Shown in pieces: positions 1 to 8,514 of a DNA stretch of 21,779 nucleotides. The stretch's first letter is position 1. Each line of letters begins with the position of its first letter. The notes under the pieces are model-generated. The model was not told the DNA's origin. It searched no databases and worked only from the letters and a program-made list of their open reading frames with translations. Both the position numbers and the translations under genes were made by a program. The DNA lies in the IMG/VR virus record IMGVR_UViG_3300038306_000069, positions 1 through 21,779 of that record; one strand, given 5' to 3'. Source of the stretch: a virus.

Positions 1-1188
1 GCCTATAATACGCAACTTCATTCCGTTTACACATGAAGCAGGTAAGTCTGAGAAGTACTGAGTCTCCTCCTTAAAGGCTTTTAAGTATGTGTCTCCTACT
101 GTGTCCCGTGATTCTAAGATGAAATTACCATCCCCTGAGTCTGTCACTAAGATAGTTGAATGTTCTCTATTAAAACTATAATCGTCAAGGTTTGTGTTAG
201 CATGGGTCTCGCACGTTAGTGTTTCAGTTCCTGAGCCATCCCTATAGTCGTTTTGATTGTGATACATCAGAGTACCTGATAACAGGGATAGTTTAATCTT
301 ATTTACACCGCTTGACGTATCTATAGCGTCAATCTTAAACTTATCCCCCTTTACAATGTTTGTCCGTCCTGTGTATCCGTTAGGGTTGGTCGAGTATGCG
401 AAAGTGTCCCACGGGATGTACGAAGTCCACTCTACAACTTGCCCTACTGTTCCAAATCCCCCGTTACTTCCTACAGGAACTGTAATAGTGAAGCGTGATG
501 GGTCTGACCCTAAATCTCCCCCCGCGCCTAGTGTGATGGTAGCTGAATCTGATACAACAGATGCCTGTAAAGCATCTATAATGCCCTCCGCTATCACTGT
601 AGTGTGTGTTACGGTAGCTCCTGTTGAGGGAACAGTATGCGAGAACTCTTCTCCATTTACAGAGACATAGTAGGTAGTATCAAGCGCTCCCTGCCTGACG
701 TGTATGAAGCCTGTAGGTTGCGTGGCGTCCGTCACTGTGGTACTCATCAGCGGAGTAACCTCAGTATTAGCTATGTAAGTAACATCACCCGCTGTGGTGA
801 ACTTGAATGCTGTAGTAGGGTCCGTAGCTGCTAAGTAACTCACAGCATCCGTGTCGTAGTACACAGTCTTCTCTTCGTTGTTCTCTAAATCCCAAACACT
901 GATAGCATTACCTGAGCCTCGTATAGTAACTAAGTACCTCTCTGATACATCACGGTTGATGGTATGTGTAGAAGTGTCTATGTTCAGTCCTGCGGTATAG
1001 TAGTTTCCTGTTGCTGTATTGAACAGCCGCTGCGTCATAAACTCAGTACCATGACGTTTCATAAGCCCCTCTACAGGAGAAGGGTATGCGTTCACCTGCT
1101 CTTCACAGTTGTTACCTCCTCGTAAGGACTTAGACTGCTGCGATACTCCACCTAGTAGGTTAGAAGCAGCGGTGTTAATCAGCCCCAT
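1..1188 (-). CDS. Tail tubular protein B (T7 gp12-like), 3' end beyond window
   Basis: Nozzle protein of the short tail; in T7, gp12 sits below the gp11 ring and forms the tip of the DNA channel. The visible 396 residues start with MGLINTAASNLLGGVSQQSK, which matches the LKGGISQQP signature at the gp12 N-terminus. A segment reading DLPASCVNGMKLRIIG near the window edge matches another conserved gp12 stretch. No stop is seen, so the C-terminal half lies outside. The ATG shares one base with the stop of the upstream tail protein (TAATG), implying translational coupling. T7 gp12 is about 794 residues, so roughly half is present. The family call is secure; function is inferred from the family and from its position after tail protein A. 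Confidence 0.9.
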   Translation of the reverse strand, partial: MGLINTAASNLLGGVSQQSKSLRGGNNCEEQVNAYPSPVEGLMKRHGTEFMTQRLFNTATGNYYTAGLNIDTSTHTINRDVSERYLVTIRGSGNAISVWDLENNEEKTVYYDTDAVSYLAATDPTTAFKFTTAGDVTYIANTEVTPLMSTTVTDATQPTGFIHVRQGALDTTYYVSVNGEEFSHTVPSTGATVTHTTVIAEGIIDALQASVVSDSATITLGAGGDLGSDPSRFTITVPVGSNGGFGTVGQVVEWTSYIPWDTFAYSTNPNGYTGRTNIVKGDKFKIDAIDTSSGVNKIKLSLLSGTLMYHNQNDYRDGSGTETLTCETHANTNLDDYSFNREHSTILVTDSGDGNFILESRDTVGDTYLKAFKEETQYFSDLPASCVNGMKLRIIG

Positions 1189-4157
1189 TAGAGTACGGAG
1201 CCTCGCTTAATAATGTTGAAGGTTGTTGTGCTATCGAAGATAGATTGTGGGTCTGAAATCTCTTCACTATCCTTTAGCTCTAGTAAAGCTCGCATCTCAT
1301 CTTCTTTAGAGTAGCGATGCTTCGGTACAGAGTCTAGCATATAGTCTTGGAATACCCGCGTTGCTCGTATGGTTATGTACCGCTTCGCGGCTTCAGGGAC
1401 CTCATCGAACTTGAAGAGATATACGACGGTAGCTGTTTCACTTAGAGCTGAAGAGAATACAAAAGTATTATTCTCTTTATCATAGAGGCTGCGCTCCCCT
1501 GATTCAGGGTTGTGGCGTATCGTGTAGTCACTGCCACTTACGTTCACGCTTACGATGGTTTTATCTGAGAGTACGATGTTGTTGGCATCTCTGCCTACAC
1601 GCATTCCGTTCTCTCCGAAAGGATATGTGGTTAGTTGTCCAGCAGGGATTCCTGCAGAGCCGCTAGTAGACTGATACTCCATGTTAATTAGATTACCATT
1701 ACCTGATGCCCCTACGACATCTTGCGTAACTAATACATTCTTCAGATGCCTAACGTGTTGGTCAAACGGTGTTACTTCTGAACTGTCCACCATGTAATCA
1801 GGGTGGTTCGTTGGATACTCATCTAATTCGATAATCCCTGCCGCATAATAACTAGAGCCTGTCTGTTTTACCTGCGCAGCCGTAACTTTCCAATCAGACG
1901 TGGCGTGAGTGTTAGCGAGGTTGATGCCTATAACAACCTGCTCGGCAAATTGGTCAGCAGTTGTGAAATTAACTCTAGCACCTTCATCAGCTATAGTACC
2001 ATCTAGGATACTAATGTAGCTTGAGCCTCCGTCCGAGGGAGTGCTATCTCCTGTAGTGTGGCTAGTGGTCGCTGTAAATGTAAACTTCCATTGAAATCCA
2101 TTTGCATCAGTAATCCATAGTTGGTCACCTGAGTCTACATCATCTTCACAAGAAATCATACCCTGCGCACCTACGCCTGTAGATAACGGGAAGGAAACCT
2201 TAGAGTCTGTGTTGAAGTGCCAACCTCTAGCCTGAACCTCACGGGAGGTAGACATTAGAGTATCTTCAGCCTCCCTAGCTGCTGCGTCTGTGCCTGAGTC
2301 AAACACTACCTTAGAGATAGGTTGCTTCTGTATAGACCTTAATAGCTTGTTCACGGACTCTAGTGTGGATGACTGTGCATCCTCGTCTGTAGTGGTAGCC
2401 ATCGCAGCCTTCTGTCTCTTCTCGTATGCCAAGAGAACCTGCAAGGCTTTATCCTCTTCAGAGGCTTTCTCACTTTCTACCCTCTGCTGTTGTTCAGGAG
2501 TATCTTTAAGAGTACGGGCTTTTGTTAAAGCTCTTTCTTTGATGTAAGTCCTTAGAGGCATCCCTAAGTCGCTCAGTGCGTAGATAGAGGTGAATACAGC
2601 ACCTAACATCGGGAGAGAGAATTTAGAAGAATTTGTATCTCTATTGCGAAGGCGTTGTGTAGATACTGACTCGTCATACTCAACTGCAAGGTTAAACCCC
2701 CGAGCTGATACAGCTACTACATCGTTGCCTACATATAAGGAAGTACCATCCGCATTTAGGGGGATAGTGACGCCATATCTCGTATTATCATGCCAACCGT
2801 GCGACTGCACTTCTTTGCTCGTGGCTAGTAGTAGTTCTTGAGCTTCTAGTACTACCTTATCTACTCCGAAGTCTAGCATCTGTTGAGTAGCGGGCATCTC
2901 GTCCCACTCAGCTAGTATGCGGTTTACAAATTCTAGCTCTGTAGATGTTACTGTAGATGTAGTAACCACAGCAACTCTGCGCATCTCTGCGTCATGTAGT
3001 TGCAAGTCTTTAAGAGCCTGTGCTTCATCCTTAGGTATCTCAGGAGACACCGCAGAGTTAGGGGCTATCTGTGTACCTAAGTCATCCCTACTCGCTAGTG
3101 TGCCTGTACGCTCAGAAGCAATACGAGCAGCGCGTATCTTTACATAGTTACGCATCGGTTCCGATGTCTCACTAAAGCTGAGGTGTTGAATTACCTTAGC
3201 CTGTAGGGACGTTGTTCCGAACCCCGTAGAAGAGTTTGTGTCTAAGTCTATAAGGTAAGGAGCTGAAGTACCTGTAGTCTCCACATCATCACGGACACCT
3301 AAGTTACGCCCCTTCACGGAGACACGCATTGTGTCTACTTCGACACCGATTGTAGTTGAGGCTGTGAGTGTTTTATATGATGTATTCAACATCCACCCAC
3401 GGCTTAGCACCTCTCGGTTCACTTCATTAAGTATCTTCTTAGCTATTACAATCTCTTTCGAGGCGTTGTAGTTAATCTCACGGAGAGTCGTTGGACTCTC
3501 TCCCATCGCCATAAGTACGGCACTGACTCCCTCTGTTAAGGATGTTGAGGTAGTAGTGGTGTCATCTGCTGCTGTGGTCCTTGCAAGTAGGTCAGCATCC
3601 CTTGCTATCTTGAGGGCTTCTACTTCATCCTCTTTAGAGAATGCGTGATGCTCTTGACTTCCAACCATACGGTCTTGGAAGATTCGGGAAGCCTTAATTG
3701 TTATGTAACGCTTTACAGCTTCAGGTATACCGAAGAACTCTAGGTAGTAGCGTAATGAGAGCTGTGAGCTTGCGGGTTTATCCGCTTCAGGAAAAGTTCC
3801 TGTACTTCTCTCTAAGTCATAGACTATGCGAGAAGTGGAGGAACTTCTAAGAGTTAGGAGCCTCCCCCTACAAGCTACTGATATTACATCCTCTCTTGCA
3901 AGTATGTAGGTAGAAGCTGTAACCCAATTTAGTAAAGAAGTAGCATCGTCGGTTTGTAGTCCAATACCAAATACCTCATTAAAGTGCCAATCATCCGTCT
4001 GCGTTGCCTTTACAACCTCATCTAATACCTGCTTCGCTAATACCACATCACTTGAGCTACCCGCGTCTAGTATTATCTGTGTTGTTGGAAGTTCTCCTAT
4101 AGATGATAGGATAGTGTTTACAGCGTTAAGCTCGGTATTGAATACGGGATTGGTCAT
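1188..4157 (-). CDS. Giant tail tubular protein A: four tandem gp11-like modules
   Basis: T7 gp11 (196 residues) forms the twelve-subunit ring joining portal and nozzle. This 989-residue protein repeats the gp11 pattern four times. Module starts are near residues 8 (ELNAVNTILSSIGELPTTQ), 208 (TEGVSAVLMAMGESPTT), 406 (TELEFVNRILAEWDEMPATQ) and 598 (TLESVNKLLRSIQKQPIS). Each is followed 30-45 residues later by a W-x-x-N motif (DWHFN, RGWMLN, HGWHDN, RGWHFN). The module ends also repeat: AVKRYITIKASRIFQDRM (about 147-164) resembles AAKRYITIRATRVFQDYM (about 923-940), each followed by SKEDE. Module 4 carries about 200 extra residues (roughly 662-865). The ATG lies 1 nt after the upstream stop. 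The family and the repeats are clear in the sequence. A reduced chain number in the ring is inference. Confidence 0.9.
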   Translation of the reverse strand: MTNPVFNTELNAVNTILSSIGELPTTQIILDAGSSSDVVLAKQVLDEVVKATQTDDWHFNEVFGIGLQTDDATSLLNWVTASTYILAREDVISVACRGRLLTLRSSSTSRIVYDLERSTGTFPEADKPASSQLSLRYYLEFFGIPEAVKRYITIKASRIFQDRMVGSQEHHAFSKEDEVEALKIARDADLLARTTAADDTTTTSTSLTEGVSAVLMAMGESPTTLREINYNASKEIVIAKKILNEVNREVLSRGWMLNTSYKTLTASTTIGVEVDTMRVSVKGRNLGVRDDVETTGTSAPYLIDLDTNSSTGFGTTSLQAKVIQHLSFSETSEPMRNYVKIRAARIASERTGTLASRDDLGTQIAPNSAVSPEIPKDEAQALKDLQLHDAEMRRVAVVTTSTVTSTELEFVNRILAEWDEMPATQQMLDFGVDKVVLEAQELLLATSKEVQSHGWHDNTRYGVTIPLNADGTSLYVGNDVVAVSARGFNLAVEYDESVSTQRLRNRDTNSSKFSLPMLGAVFTSIYALSDLGMPLRTYIKERALTKARTLKDTPEQQQRVESEKASEEDKALQVLLAYEKRQKAAMATTTDEDAQSSTLESVNKLLRSIQKQPISKVVFDSGTDAAAREAEDTLMSTSREVQARGWHFNTDSKVSFPLSTGVGAQGMISCEDDVDSGDQLWITDANGFQWKFTFTATTSHTTGDSTPSDGGSSYISILDGTIADEGARVNFTTADQFAEQVVIGINLANTHATSDWKVTAAQVKQTGSSYYAAGIIELDEYPTNHPDYMVDSSEVTPFDQHVRHLKNVLVTQDVVGASGNGNLINMEYQSTSGSAGIPAGQLTTYPFGENGMRVGRDANNIVLSDKTIVSVNVSGSDYTIRHNPESGERSLYDKENNTFVFSSALSETATVVYLFKFDEVPEAAKRYITIRATRVFQDYMLDSVPKHRYSKEDEMRALLELKDSEEISDPQSIFDSTTTFNIIKRGSVL

Positions 4158-4158
4158 A

Positions 4159-4530
4159 TTAGAAAGTTATGTATACAGCACCTAACGAGTTAGTAGTTGC
4201 GCCTGATACTTTTAAGCGGAAGAATGGGGGCATTGCATTGCTTGTGATATGTCCTACTGTGTTAGCTTTAGAGTCTACCATGACTCCTTTTGAGGAGGGC
4301 ACTTCTGCGCTCAAGTGAGTTACCTCGCTAGTAGAACCGTCAGGATTGACGGAAGGTATACGCACTTCTAACGCAGCGTTAGAGAAGAAGAACACAGCTT
4401 TAGCGTCTATTGTGTCATACGTCTGTGTGGACTCGCCTACCTCAATGCCTGAAGGTATGCGCCAATACTCAGCTCTCTTACGGAGAACACCTTCGTGGTC
4501 TCTTTTCATTACTGTCTTTAGTAAAGTCAT
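4159..4530 (-). CDS. Small putative virion protein between capsid and tail A
   Basis: A 123-residue protein of unknown family. It has no membrane segment and no cysteine motif. Short hydrophobic stretches alternate with polar ones (KAVFFFSNAALEVRIPSV, PPFFRLKVSGATTNSLGAVY), suggesting a mainly beta fold. T7 has no gene between 10A/B and 11, so this is an addition. The position between major capsid and tail tubular A, in the same leftward operon and 1 nt before the tail gene, argues for a structural role such as head decoration or neck. That is inference from context only. No strong ribosome-binding site precedes the ATG. Confidence 0.6.
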   Translation of the reverse strand: MTLLKTVMKRDHEGVLRKRAEYWRIPSGIEVGESTQTYDTIDAKAVFFFSNAALEVRIPSVNPDGSTSEVTHLSAEVPSSKGVMVDSKANTVGHITSNAMPPFFRLKVSGATTNSLGAVYITF

Positions 4531-4548
4531 AGTTTAGTGTAGGAATGA

Positions 4549-4568
4549 GGGGCATCAAAAGATACCCC
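4549..4568 (-). other. Hairpin just downstream of the major capsid gene
   Basis: On the leftward strand GGGGTATC-TTTT-GATGCCCC forms an 8-bp stem with one G-T wobble and a 4-nt loop, in the 57-nt gap after the capsid stop. T7 places its Tphi terminator exactly after gene 10. Here no T-run follows the 3' arm, so it could be a partial terminator, an RNase processing site or an mRNA 3'-end stabiliser. The structure is seen; its role is unknown. Confidence 0.45.
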
Positions 4569-4587
4569 CCAAAAATAATAGCTAGTA

Positions 4588-5613
4588 TTAAGTAGCGTTT
4601 ACAAGTGAGTAAGCAGCTTCAGGACGGAGCATTCCGTGACCCATAGCATACTTAGCTACCATCAGCGTACCTTGTCTCTCGATTTGGTATTCAGCTTCCA
4701 TTGACAAGTCACGAAGCTTTACAGTTCCAACGGCTGACTTATGGAATATTACACCTTTAAGCTTTGCAGTTGCTGCATTAGTGGTGTAATCGTTGTTAGC
4801 ACCTGCATAGATTGTAGCTGCGCCGTCTGCTTGGTCCACAGTTGGTAAGTGAGCAGTCTTGTAGATTTCAAAACCTGCAATCATTGGAACCTTACCTGAA
4901 CCGAAGCCTGAGCCGCCGATGTCGGAGTTAGCAACAGTAGTAGTGATGTCAAATCCTACTGAACCATTACTGATTAGGTTGTAGTATAATGTAGGGTTCA
5001 TTACAATATAACGGTCTTCATCAGGGATACCTGCGATATCCATTTTTGAAGCCGCTTCGAACAGAGCTGAAACCAACGCTGCTGATGTAATAGCACTATC
5101 TGCTACACCTGTAGCGTGTGTGCCGATTTCAATAGTACCACCACCCGCAGCTTGCGGAGCAGTTTCTCCCGCTTGGGAAGCTTCTGCAATTACTGATAGT
5201 AGATGTTCGTCAGCGCGTTTAGATAGAGCATAGCCCATCTTGCGACTGTACTCTGAACGGTAATCATAGTGATTCTTAGCCTCATCTAAACTGTCAATAA
5301 AGGCAGTTGAGACAAGCAAATCATCAATGTGGATTAGACGCTCGTTGTGCTTAAAGTCTTCAAACTCGCCGCCCGCAGGGGTAGCCTCGATAAGAGAATT
5401 TCCAGGGGTGTGGTACTGCGCGTTAGTAGTACCGATGACGGGGAATTGTGCCGACTTACCTTGTGAGATAGTACGGACTGTGTGTAGAGGCATCATTATG
5501 TTCGATGTTTCGAACGCTGTAATGACTTCTCCTGAGAATTGCTTCAAGAATAGGGCGTTTGTATTCGTCCCATCTCCTGCTGCATCACCCAAGCGTGATA
5601 GTGGTAATGACAT
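4588..5613 (-). CDS. Major capsid protein (T7 gp10A-like, HK97 fold)
   Basis: Forms the icosahedral shell. At 341 residues it is close to T7 gp10A (345). Near the N-terminus ALFLKQFSGEVITAF and ISQGKSAQFPVIGT match the gp10A segments ALFLKVFGGEVLTAF and ISSGKSAQFPVLGR. NHYDYRSEYSRKMGYAL matches the gp10A stretch NHYDVRSEYTSQLGESL. The ATG is preceded at 6 nt by a clear AGGAG (5620-5624), the best ribosome site in this operon, as expected for the most abundant product. A 120-nt gap separates it from scaffold and a hairpin follows the stop. No slippage site for a gp10B-like extension was recognised. Confidence 0.96.
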   Translation of the reverse strand: MSLPLSRLGDAAGDGTNTNALFLKQFSGEVITAFETSNIMMPLHTVRTISQGKSAQFPVIGTTNAQYHTPGNSLIEATPAGGEFEDFKHNERLIHIDDLLVSTAFIDSLDEAKNHYDYRSEYSRKMGYALSKRADEHLLSVIAEASQAGETAPQAAGGGTIEIGTHATGVADSAITSAALVSALFEAASKMDIAGIPDEDRYIVMNPTLYYNLISNGSVGFDITTTVANSDIGGSGFGSGKVPMIAGFEIYKTAHLPTVDQADGAATIYAGANNDYTTNAATAKLKGVIFHKSAVGTVKLRDLSMEAEYQIERQGTLMVAKYAMGHGMLRPEAAYSLVNAT

Positions 5614-5733
5614 TTAAAACTCCTGTGGGTTATGTCGTTAAAAGAAAAATTAGTTAGAAATAGAACACTGCTTAGGTTGTAGAGTTATCCTTCGTAAAGG
5701 GCTAAACACTTACACTTAGTTCTGCAACATCAC
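5614..5733 (-). other. Capsid leader / scaffold-capsid intergenic gap
   Basis: A 120-nt untranslated gap immediately upstream of the capsid gene. It holds the AGGAG ribosome site and an AT-rich leader, plus a short CCTT-TACG-AAGG inverted repeat. T7 has its strong phi10 promoter in the equivalent place, so a phage-polymerase promoter is expected here. I could not recognise one, because the consensus for this polymerase is unknown and no 20-bp match to the other gaps stands out. Confidence 0.35.
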
Positions 5734-6477
5734 TTACATGATGTTTGAGTTTGCGAGCTTGCGTTTTACAGTCTCGCGGAATGCAGAGTCTTGAGCGTAC
5801 TTAGGATTAGCCATGTCTCTCTTCATTTCTGCTAGAGAGGAATAAGCTACGACTCCTGAGCCGCCTGTCTTACCCTGCATTAGGTTTGGTTGAGTGCCGT
5901 TCTCCATTTGGTGACGAGCTTGTAAGCCCTTTACCGCACTCATTGTTTGGTTCATATCTCCTGAATTAACAGCCGCATCGAACACGGCAACCTCTTCAGC
6001 GGAGAATGTTTCGGAAGCCCATTGAGTCATAGCTGTGTATTGCTCTTCGCCTCCGACTTGACTGAATACAGTCTGTGTGTGTTGGGTAATCATTGCCTGC
6101 TGCCCTGCAATGTAGTTATCCACCATGTCTTTAGATATACCCTTAGCTTCTAGACCTGCATAGTCTGATTCCTCTAGCTGACCATTCTCAGCAAAGCGGT
6201 CAGAGTAGAACTGCATATCATTATTACTAACGGTCCCCTCAATCGCGGGGGCTTCCTCTGTTGGAGTACCTAACTTGCCTTCTAGTTCCTTATAGGCTGC
6301 CGCCATCTCTTCAGGAGAATTGAACTTCTCAGGAAGGTAATCAGGACGGTCTGCCGCTGCTTCAGTCTCAGCCACTTCCGAAATAACTTCGGCAGCTTGA
6401 GCTTCGGCAGCTTGTTGTTCAGGACTTAAAGAGCCTGTTTCCTCGAAAGGAACTTCTACTGATTGAGTTTCACCCAT
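5734..6477 (-). CDS. Capsid assembly scaffolding protein (T7 gp9-like)
   Basis: Internal scaffold that directs procapsid assembly and is later lost. The chosen start gives 247 residues beginning MGETQSVEVPF. An earlier in-frame ATG at 6549 would add 24 basic, Asn-rich residues that are merely the out-of-frame tail of the portal gene, so it is rejected. The protein is acidic and Ala/Glu/Gln-rich with few aromatics. The motif YLPEKFNSPEEMAAAYKELE (about 47-66) is typical of podoviral scaffolds. The C-terminus is basic (NPKYAQDSAFRETVKRKLAN), as in scaffold regions that contact the coat. It starts 4 nt after the portal stop. Confidence 0.88.
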   Translation of the reverse strand: MGETQSVEVPFEETGSLSPEQQAAEAQAAEVISEVAETEAAADRPDYLPEKFNSPEEMAAAYKELEGKLGTPTEEAPAIEGTVSNNDMQFYSDRFAENGQLEESDYAGLEAKGISKDMVDNYIAGQQAMITQHTQTVFSQVGGEEQYTAMTQWASETFSAEEVAVFDAAVNSGDMNQTMSAVKGLQARHQMENGTQPNLMQGKTGGSGVVAYSSLAEMKRDMANPKYAQDSAFRETVKRKLANSNIM

Positions 6478-6481
6478 GTTT

Positions 6482-8038
6482 TTATTCGCCCTCTTGTGGA
6501 GGGGCTTGGTTTTGTTGTTGTTGGAGTTGCGCGGAGTCAGTAACTGCATCCATCGCTTTAGGACCTAACTGCTGCATCATTGCTTGCTGTTGGGCTTGTT
6601 GAGCTTCTTGTTGTAGCTCTTCCTGTGACTTGATTAAGCCTTTAGTATCAATGCCAAGTGCCGCCGCTCTGCGGTCTAGGTACTCTGACATATTAACGAA
6701 CTGCTGTACAGCTTCAGGTCCAAGTATCTGTCCGATGCCTGCAACGAAACTATCTAGTTTGTTCAAGTCATTGCCTCTTCCAAGAGCCTCAATGCCTGTA
6801 ACCACCATAGGCTTAACCATGTTCTTAGGCATCTTAGGTAGCCGCCCTGATGACTGCATACGTTGCATGACAATCTTCACTAGGGGAAGTTGGAACTCCT
6901 GAGATAGAACTGAATAGATACCACCAAGCTGACGCTCGATAGCTTGTGTTACTAGACGTACTTCCTCTGCGGTAACTCGTTCAGCTTTACGGATAGCTGC
7001 TTCAGTTAGCATGAAAGCATAATTCAATCGTTCTTGAATCTGATTGATAGTCTCAAAGGCTATGCGGAAGTCTGCGTGTTTCTGTGTCTGTAACACTGTA
7101 ACATCTGCTGCGCTTCCGTCAATGATAGCACCGTTAGCGGCTGTGGCTATCTTGGACTTTCGGGTAGTTCCGTTAGGAGCTACAAGGAACAGAAGCTTTG
7201 CCGCTGCTGCTGAACCTTCCACAATGGATTGAGTCAAGCCCTCAAGCGATTGTAAATCCCCTAGGTACTCTTCTACATATCCTCTACCGTAATCCTCACC
7301 ATCAATGCGATTAAGGCGCAGAGCCATGAATGGACTCTTATCCTTAGGGTAGGAACCTTCAGACCCCCCCAAACGGACACCACCAATCTCTTGATACACT
7401 TCGACATTTTCAGAATCAGTTGTAGTTATGGAGGTATATAGGCTGACGGTATCAACGTCTGAGGGCGTTTCTGAAGTTTGCGCTTCTTCAGGGACTTGTT
7501 CTTTAGCAATATCTTCTTTTATGACGATACGCTGAACATTCCCCATCGGGTCTCGTGTAATAACGAAACGGTCTAGGTGGAACACTCTCATGTGTCCTTC
7601 CTTCGGTACTTGTAGGAGTACATTACCTGAAACAATCAGATGCTTCAAGGCTTCAAACAACCCTACTCTGAAGTTATTACCTTCAATCTCTTTATGGATA
7701 TTACGTTCCATCTCAGAGAGTGCGGTAGAAACTTCAGTCTTTACCTCTTCAATGCCTTCCATCTCAGCCTTTGCCTTCTCATCTAACATTAGACGGAAGA
7801 AGGGAGCGTTAGGTGGCAACAAGCTCATCAGCAACGCAGAGCTGAGGTTATTAACACCTCGCGCACCAACGCTTTGATAAGGGGTCTTCAGTGATTCCGA
7901 AGATTTATCACCCGCCTCAGTTACAAGGGTAGGGATAGTTAGCTTCGATGCCTCACGCGCTCGGTCTAGGTATGGTGAACGGTTCCCCTGTTGCTTCTCA
8001 TACCAAGCCTCAGCGGTTACAATATCTACTTCAACCAT
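6482..8038 (-). CDS. Portal protein (T7 gp8-like head-tail connector)
   Basis: Dodecameric connector at one capsid vertex: the DNA channel and docking site for terminase and tail. At 518 residues it is close to T7 gp8 (536). Recognisable podoviral portal features include the N-terminal RSPYLDRAREASKLTIPTL, then LSSALLMSLLPPNAPFFRL, the GNVLLQ segment, and AFMLTEAAIRKAERVTAEEV, where TAEEV is the conserved portal helix motif. The C-terminal 50 residues are Gln-rich (EELQQEAQQAQQQAMMQQ). The ATG overlaps the stop of the preceding small gene (TAATG). Gene order portal, scaffold, capsid is as in T7. Confidence 0.95.
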   Translation of the reverse strand: MVEVDIVTAEAWYEKQQGNRSPYLDRAREASKLTIPTLVTEAGDKSSESLKTPYQSVGARGVNNLSSALLMSLLPPNAPFFRLMLDEKAKAEMEGIEEVKTEVSTALSEMERNIHKEIEGNNFRVGLFEALKHLIVSGNVLLQVPKEGHMRVFHLDRFVITRDPMGNVQRIVIKEDIAKEQVPEEAQTSETPSDVDTVSLYTSITTTDSENVEVYQEIGGVRLGGSEGSYPKDKSPFMALRLNRIDGEDYGRGYVEEYLGDLQSLEGLTQSIVEGSAAAAKLLFLVAPNGTTRKSKIATAANGAIIDGSAADVTVLQTQKHADFRIAFETINQIQERLNYAFMLTEAAIRKAERVTAEEVRLVTQAIERQLGGIYSVLSQEFQLPLVKIVMQRMQSSGRLPKMPKNMVKPMVVTGIEALGRGNDLNKLDSFVAGIGQILGPEAVQQFVNMSEYLDRRAAALGIDTKGLIKSQEELQQEAQQAQQQAMMQQLGPKAMDAVTDSAQLQQQQNQAPPQEGE

Positions 8039-8223
8039 TAACTCGGTATGTTAAGTCCTCTACGCGGAATGACTAAAGAGCCTTTACCACGTCGGCGTCT
8101 ACCGAACTGACCTGTACCTGCCGCTTCGGGATTCTCCACTCTTCGCGCTAATGGCTCAGGTGGCTTAGGAGCAGGAGGAGCCTCAGGAATCTCAGGCATC
8201 TTAGGGGCAGAACCCATGCACAT
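8038..8223 (-). CDS. Small proline-rich protein upstream of portal
   Basis: A 61-residue protein starting MCMGSAPKMPEIPEAPPAPK. It has a Pro-rich N-terminal half, a basic GQFGRRRRGKGSL patch and the end RRGLNIPS. Similar Met-Cys/Gly-Ser, Pro-rich, Arg-rich small proteins sit next to the portal gene in many T7-like phages and are thought to be minor virion or tail-assembly proteins in the position of T7 gp6.7-7.3. That assignment is inference. The start at 8223 is chosen over an upstream ATG at 8265 because it forms a TAATG overlap with the stop of the membrane microprotein gene and because the longer version overlaps that gene. Confidence 0.65.
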   Translation of the reverse strand: MCMGSAPKMPEIPEAPPAPKPPEPLARRVENPEAAGTGQFGRRRRGKGSLVIPRRGLNIPS

Positions 8224-8324
8224 TATAGTACAAACGTTCCTAGAAGAACGCCTAGAGTAAACCAAACAATACTAGCAGTGTGCTTAGTACCGAAATCTTT
8301 AAGGTAAGTTGAGAAAGCTGACAT
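8223..8324 (-). CDS. 33-residue single-pass membrane microprotein
   Basis: A tiny gene fitted exactly between its neighbours: its ATG is 1 nt after the stop at 8326 and its TAA overlaps the next ATG. The product has a polar N-terminus (MSAFSTYLKDFGTKHTA) followed by one hydrophobic segment (SIVWFTLGVLLGTFVL, about residues 18-33) running to the C-terminus. The seamless coupling is the main evidence that it is translated. It could be a tiny holin-like or membrane accessory peptide. No function can be assigned from sequence. Confidence 0.6.
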   Translation of the reverse strand: MSAFSTYLKDFGTKHTASIVWFTLGVLLGTFVL

Positions 8325-8325
8325 A

Positions 8326-8514
8326 TTATTTATCGAAGATAGTTTCATTCTGCATCTTATAGATTTCAAGAAATAAATCTACTACAGACTGACGCCCAAC
8401 ATTATACCATACTTCTCGGTCAGTATCGGATAAGTTAGGTAAATCCTTAGGTATTAGTTCTACAAGTGCCTTGACTTGTTCTTTGGTTATTATAGGAAAT
8501 GATTCTTTTAGCAT
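8326..8514 (-). CDS. Hypothetical 62-residue protein
   Basis: A small protein predicted to be helical, with no membrane segment and no recognised family. It holds TKEQVKALVELIPKDLPNLS followed by DREVWYNVGRQSVVDLFLEI. Its ATG overlaps the TGA of the metallophosphoesterase (ATGA), and its stop lies 1 nt before the membrane microprotein, so it is locked into the leftward operon. T7-like phages carry variable small genes in this position before the portal. Translation is likely; function is unknown. Confidence 0.65.
   Translation of the reverse strand: MLKESFPIITKEQVKALVELIPKDLPNLSDTDREVWYNVGRQSVVDLFLEIYKMQNETIFDK

Noticed and set aside
356-834. Rightward frames opposite tail tubular protein B
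   Set aside because: The leftward frame is continuous and matches gp12; these are shadows.
6478-6549. N-terminal extension of the scaffold protein from ATG 6549
   Set aside because: The extra residues are the out-of-frame reading of the portal C-terminus and have no scaffold character; the ATG at 6477 follows the portal stop.
8224-8265. Longer start for the proline-rich small protein
   Set aside because: It overlaps the 33-residue membrane gene out of frame, and the TAATG junction favours 8223.
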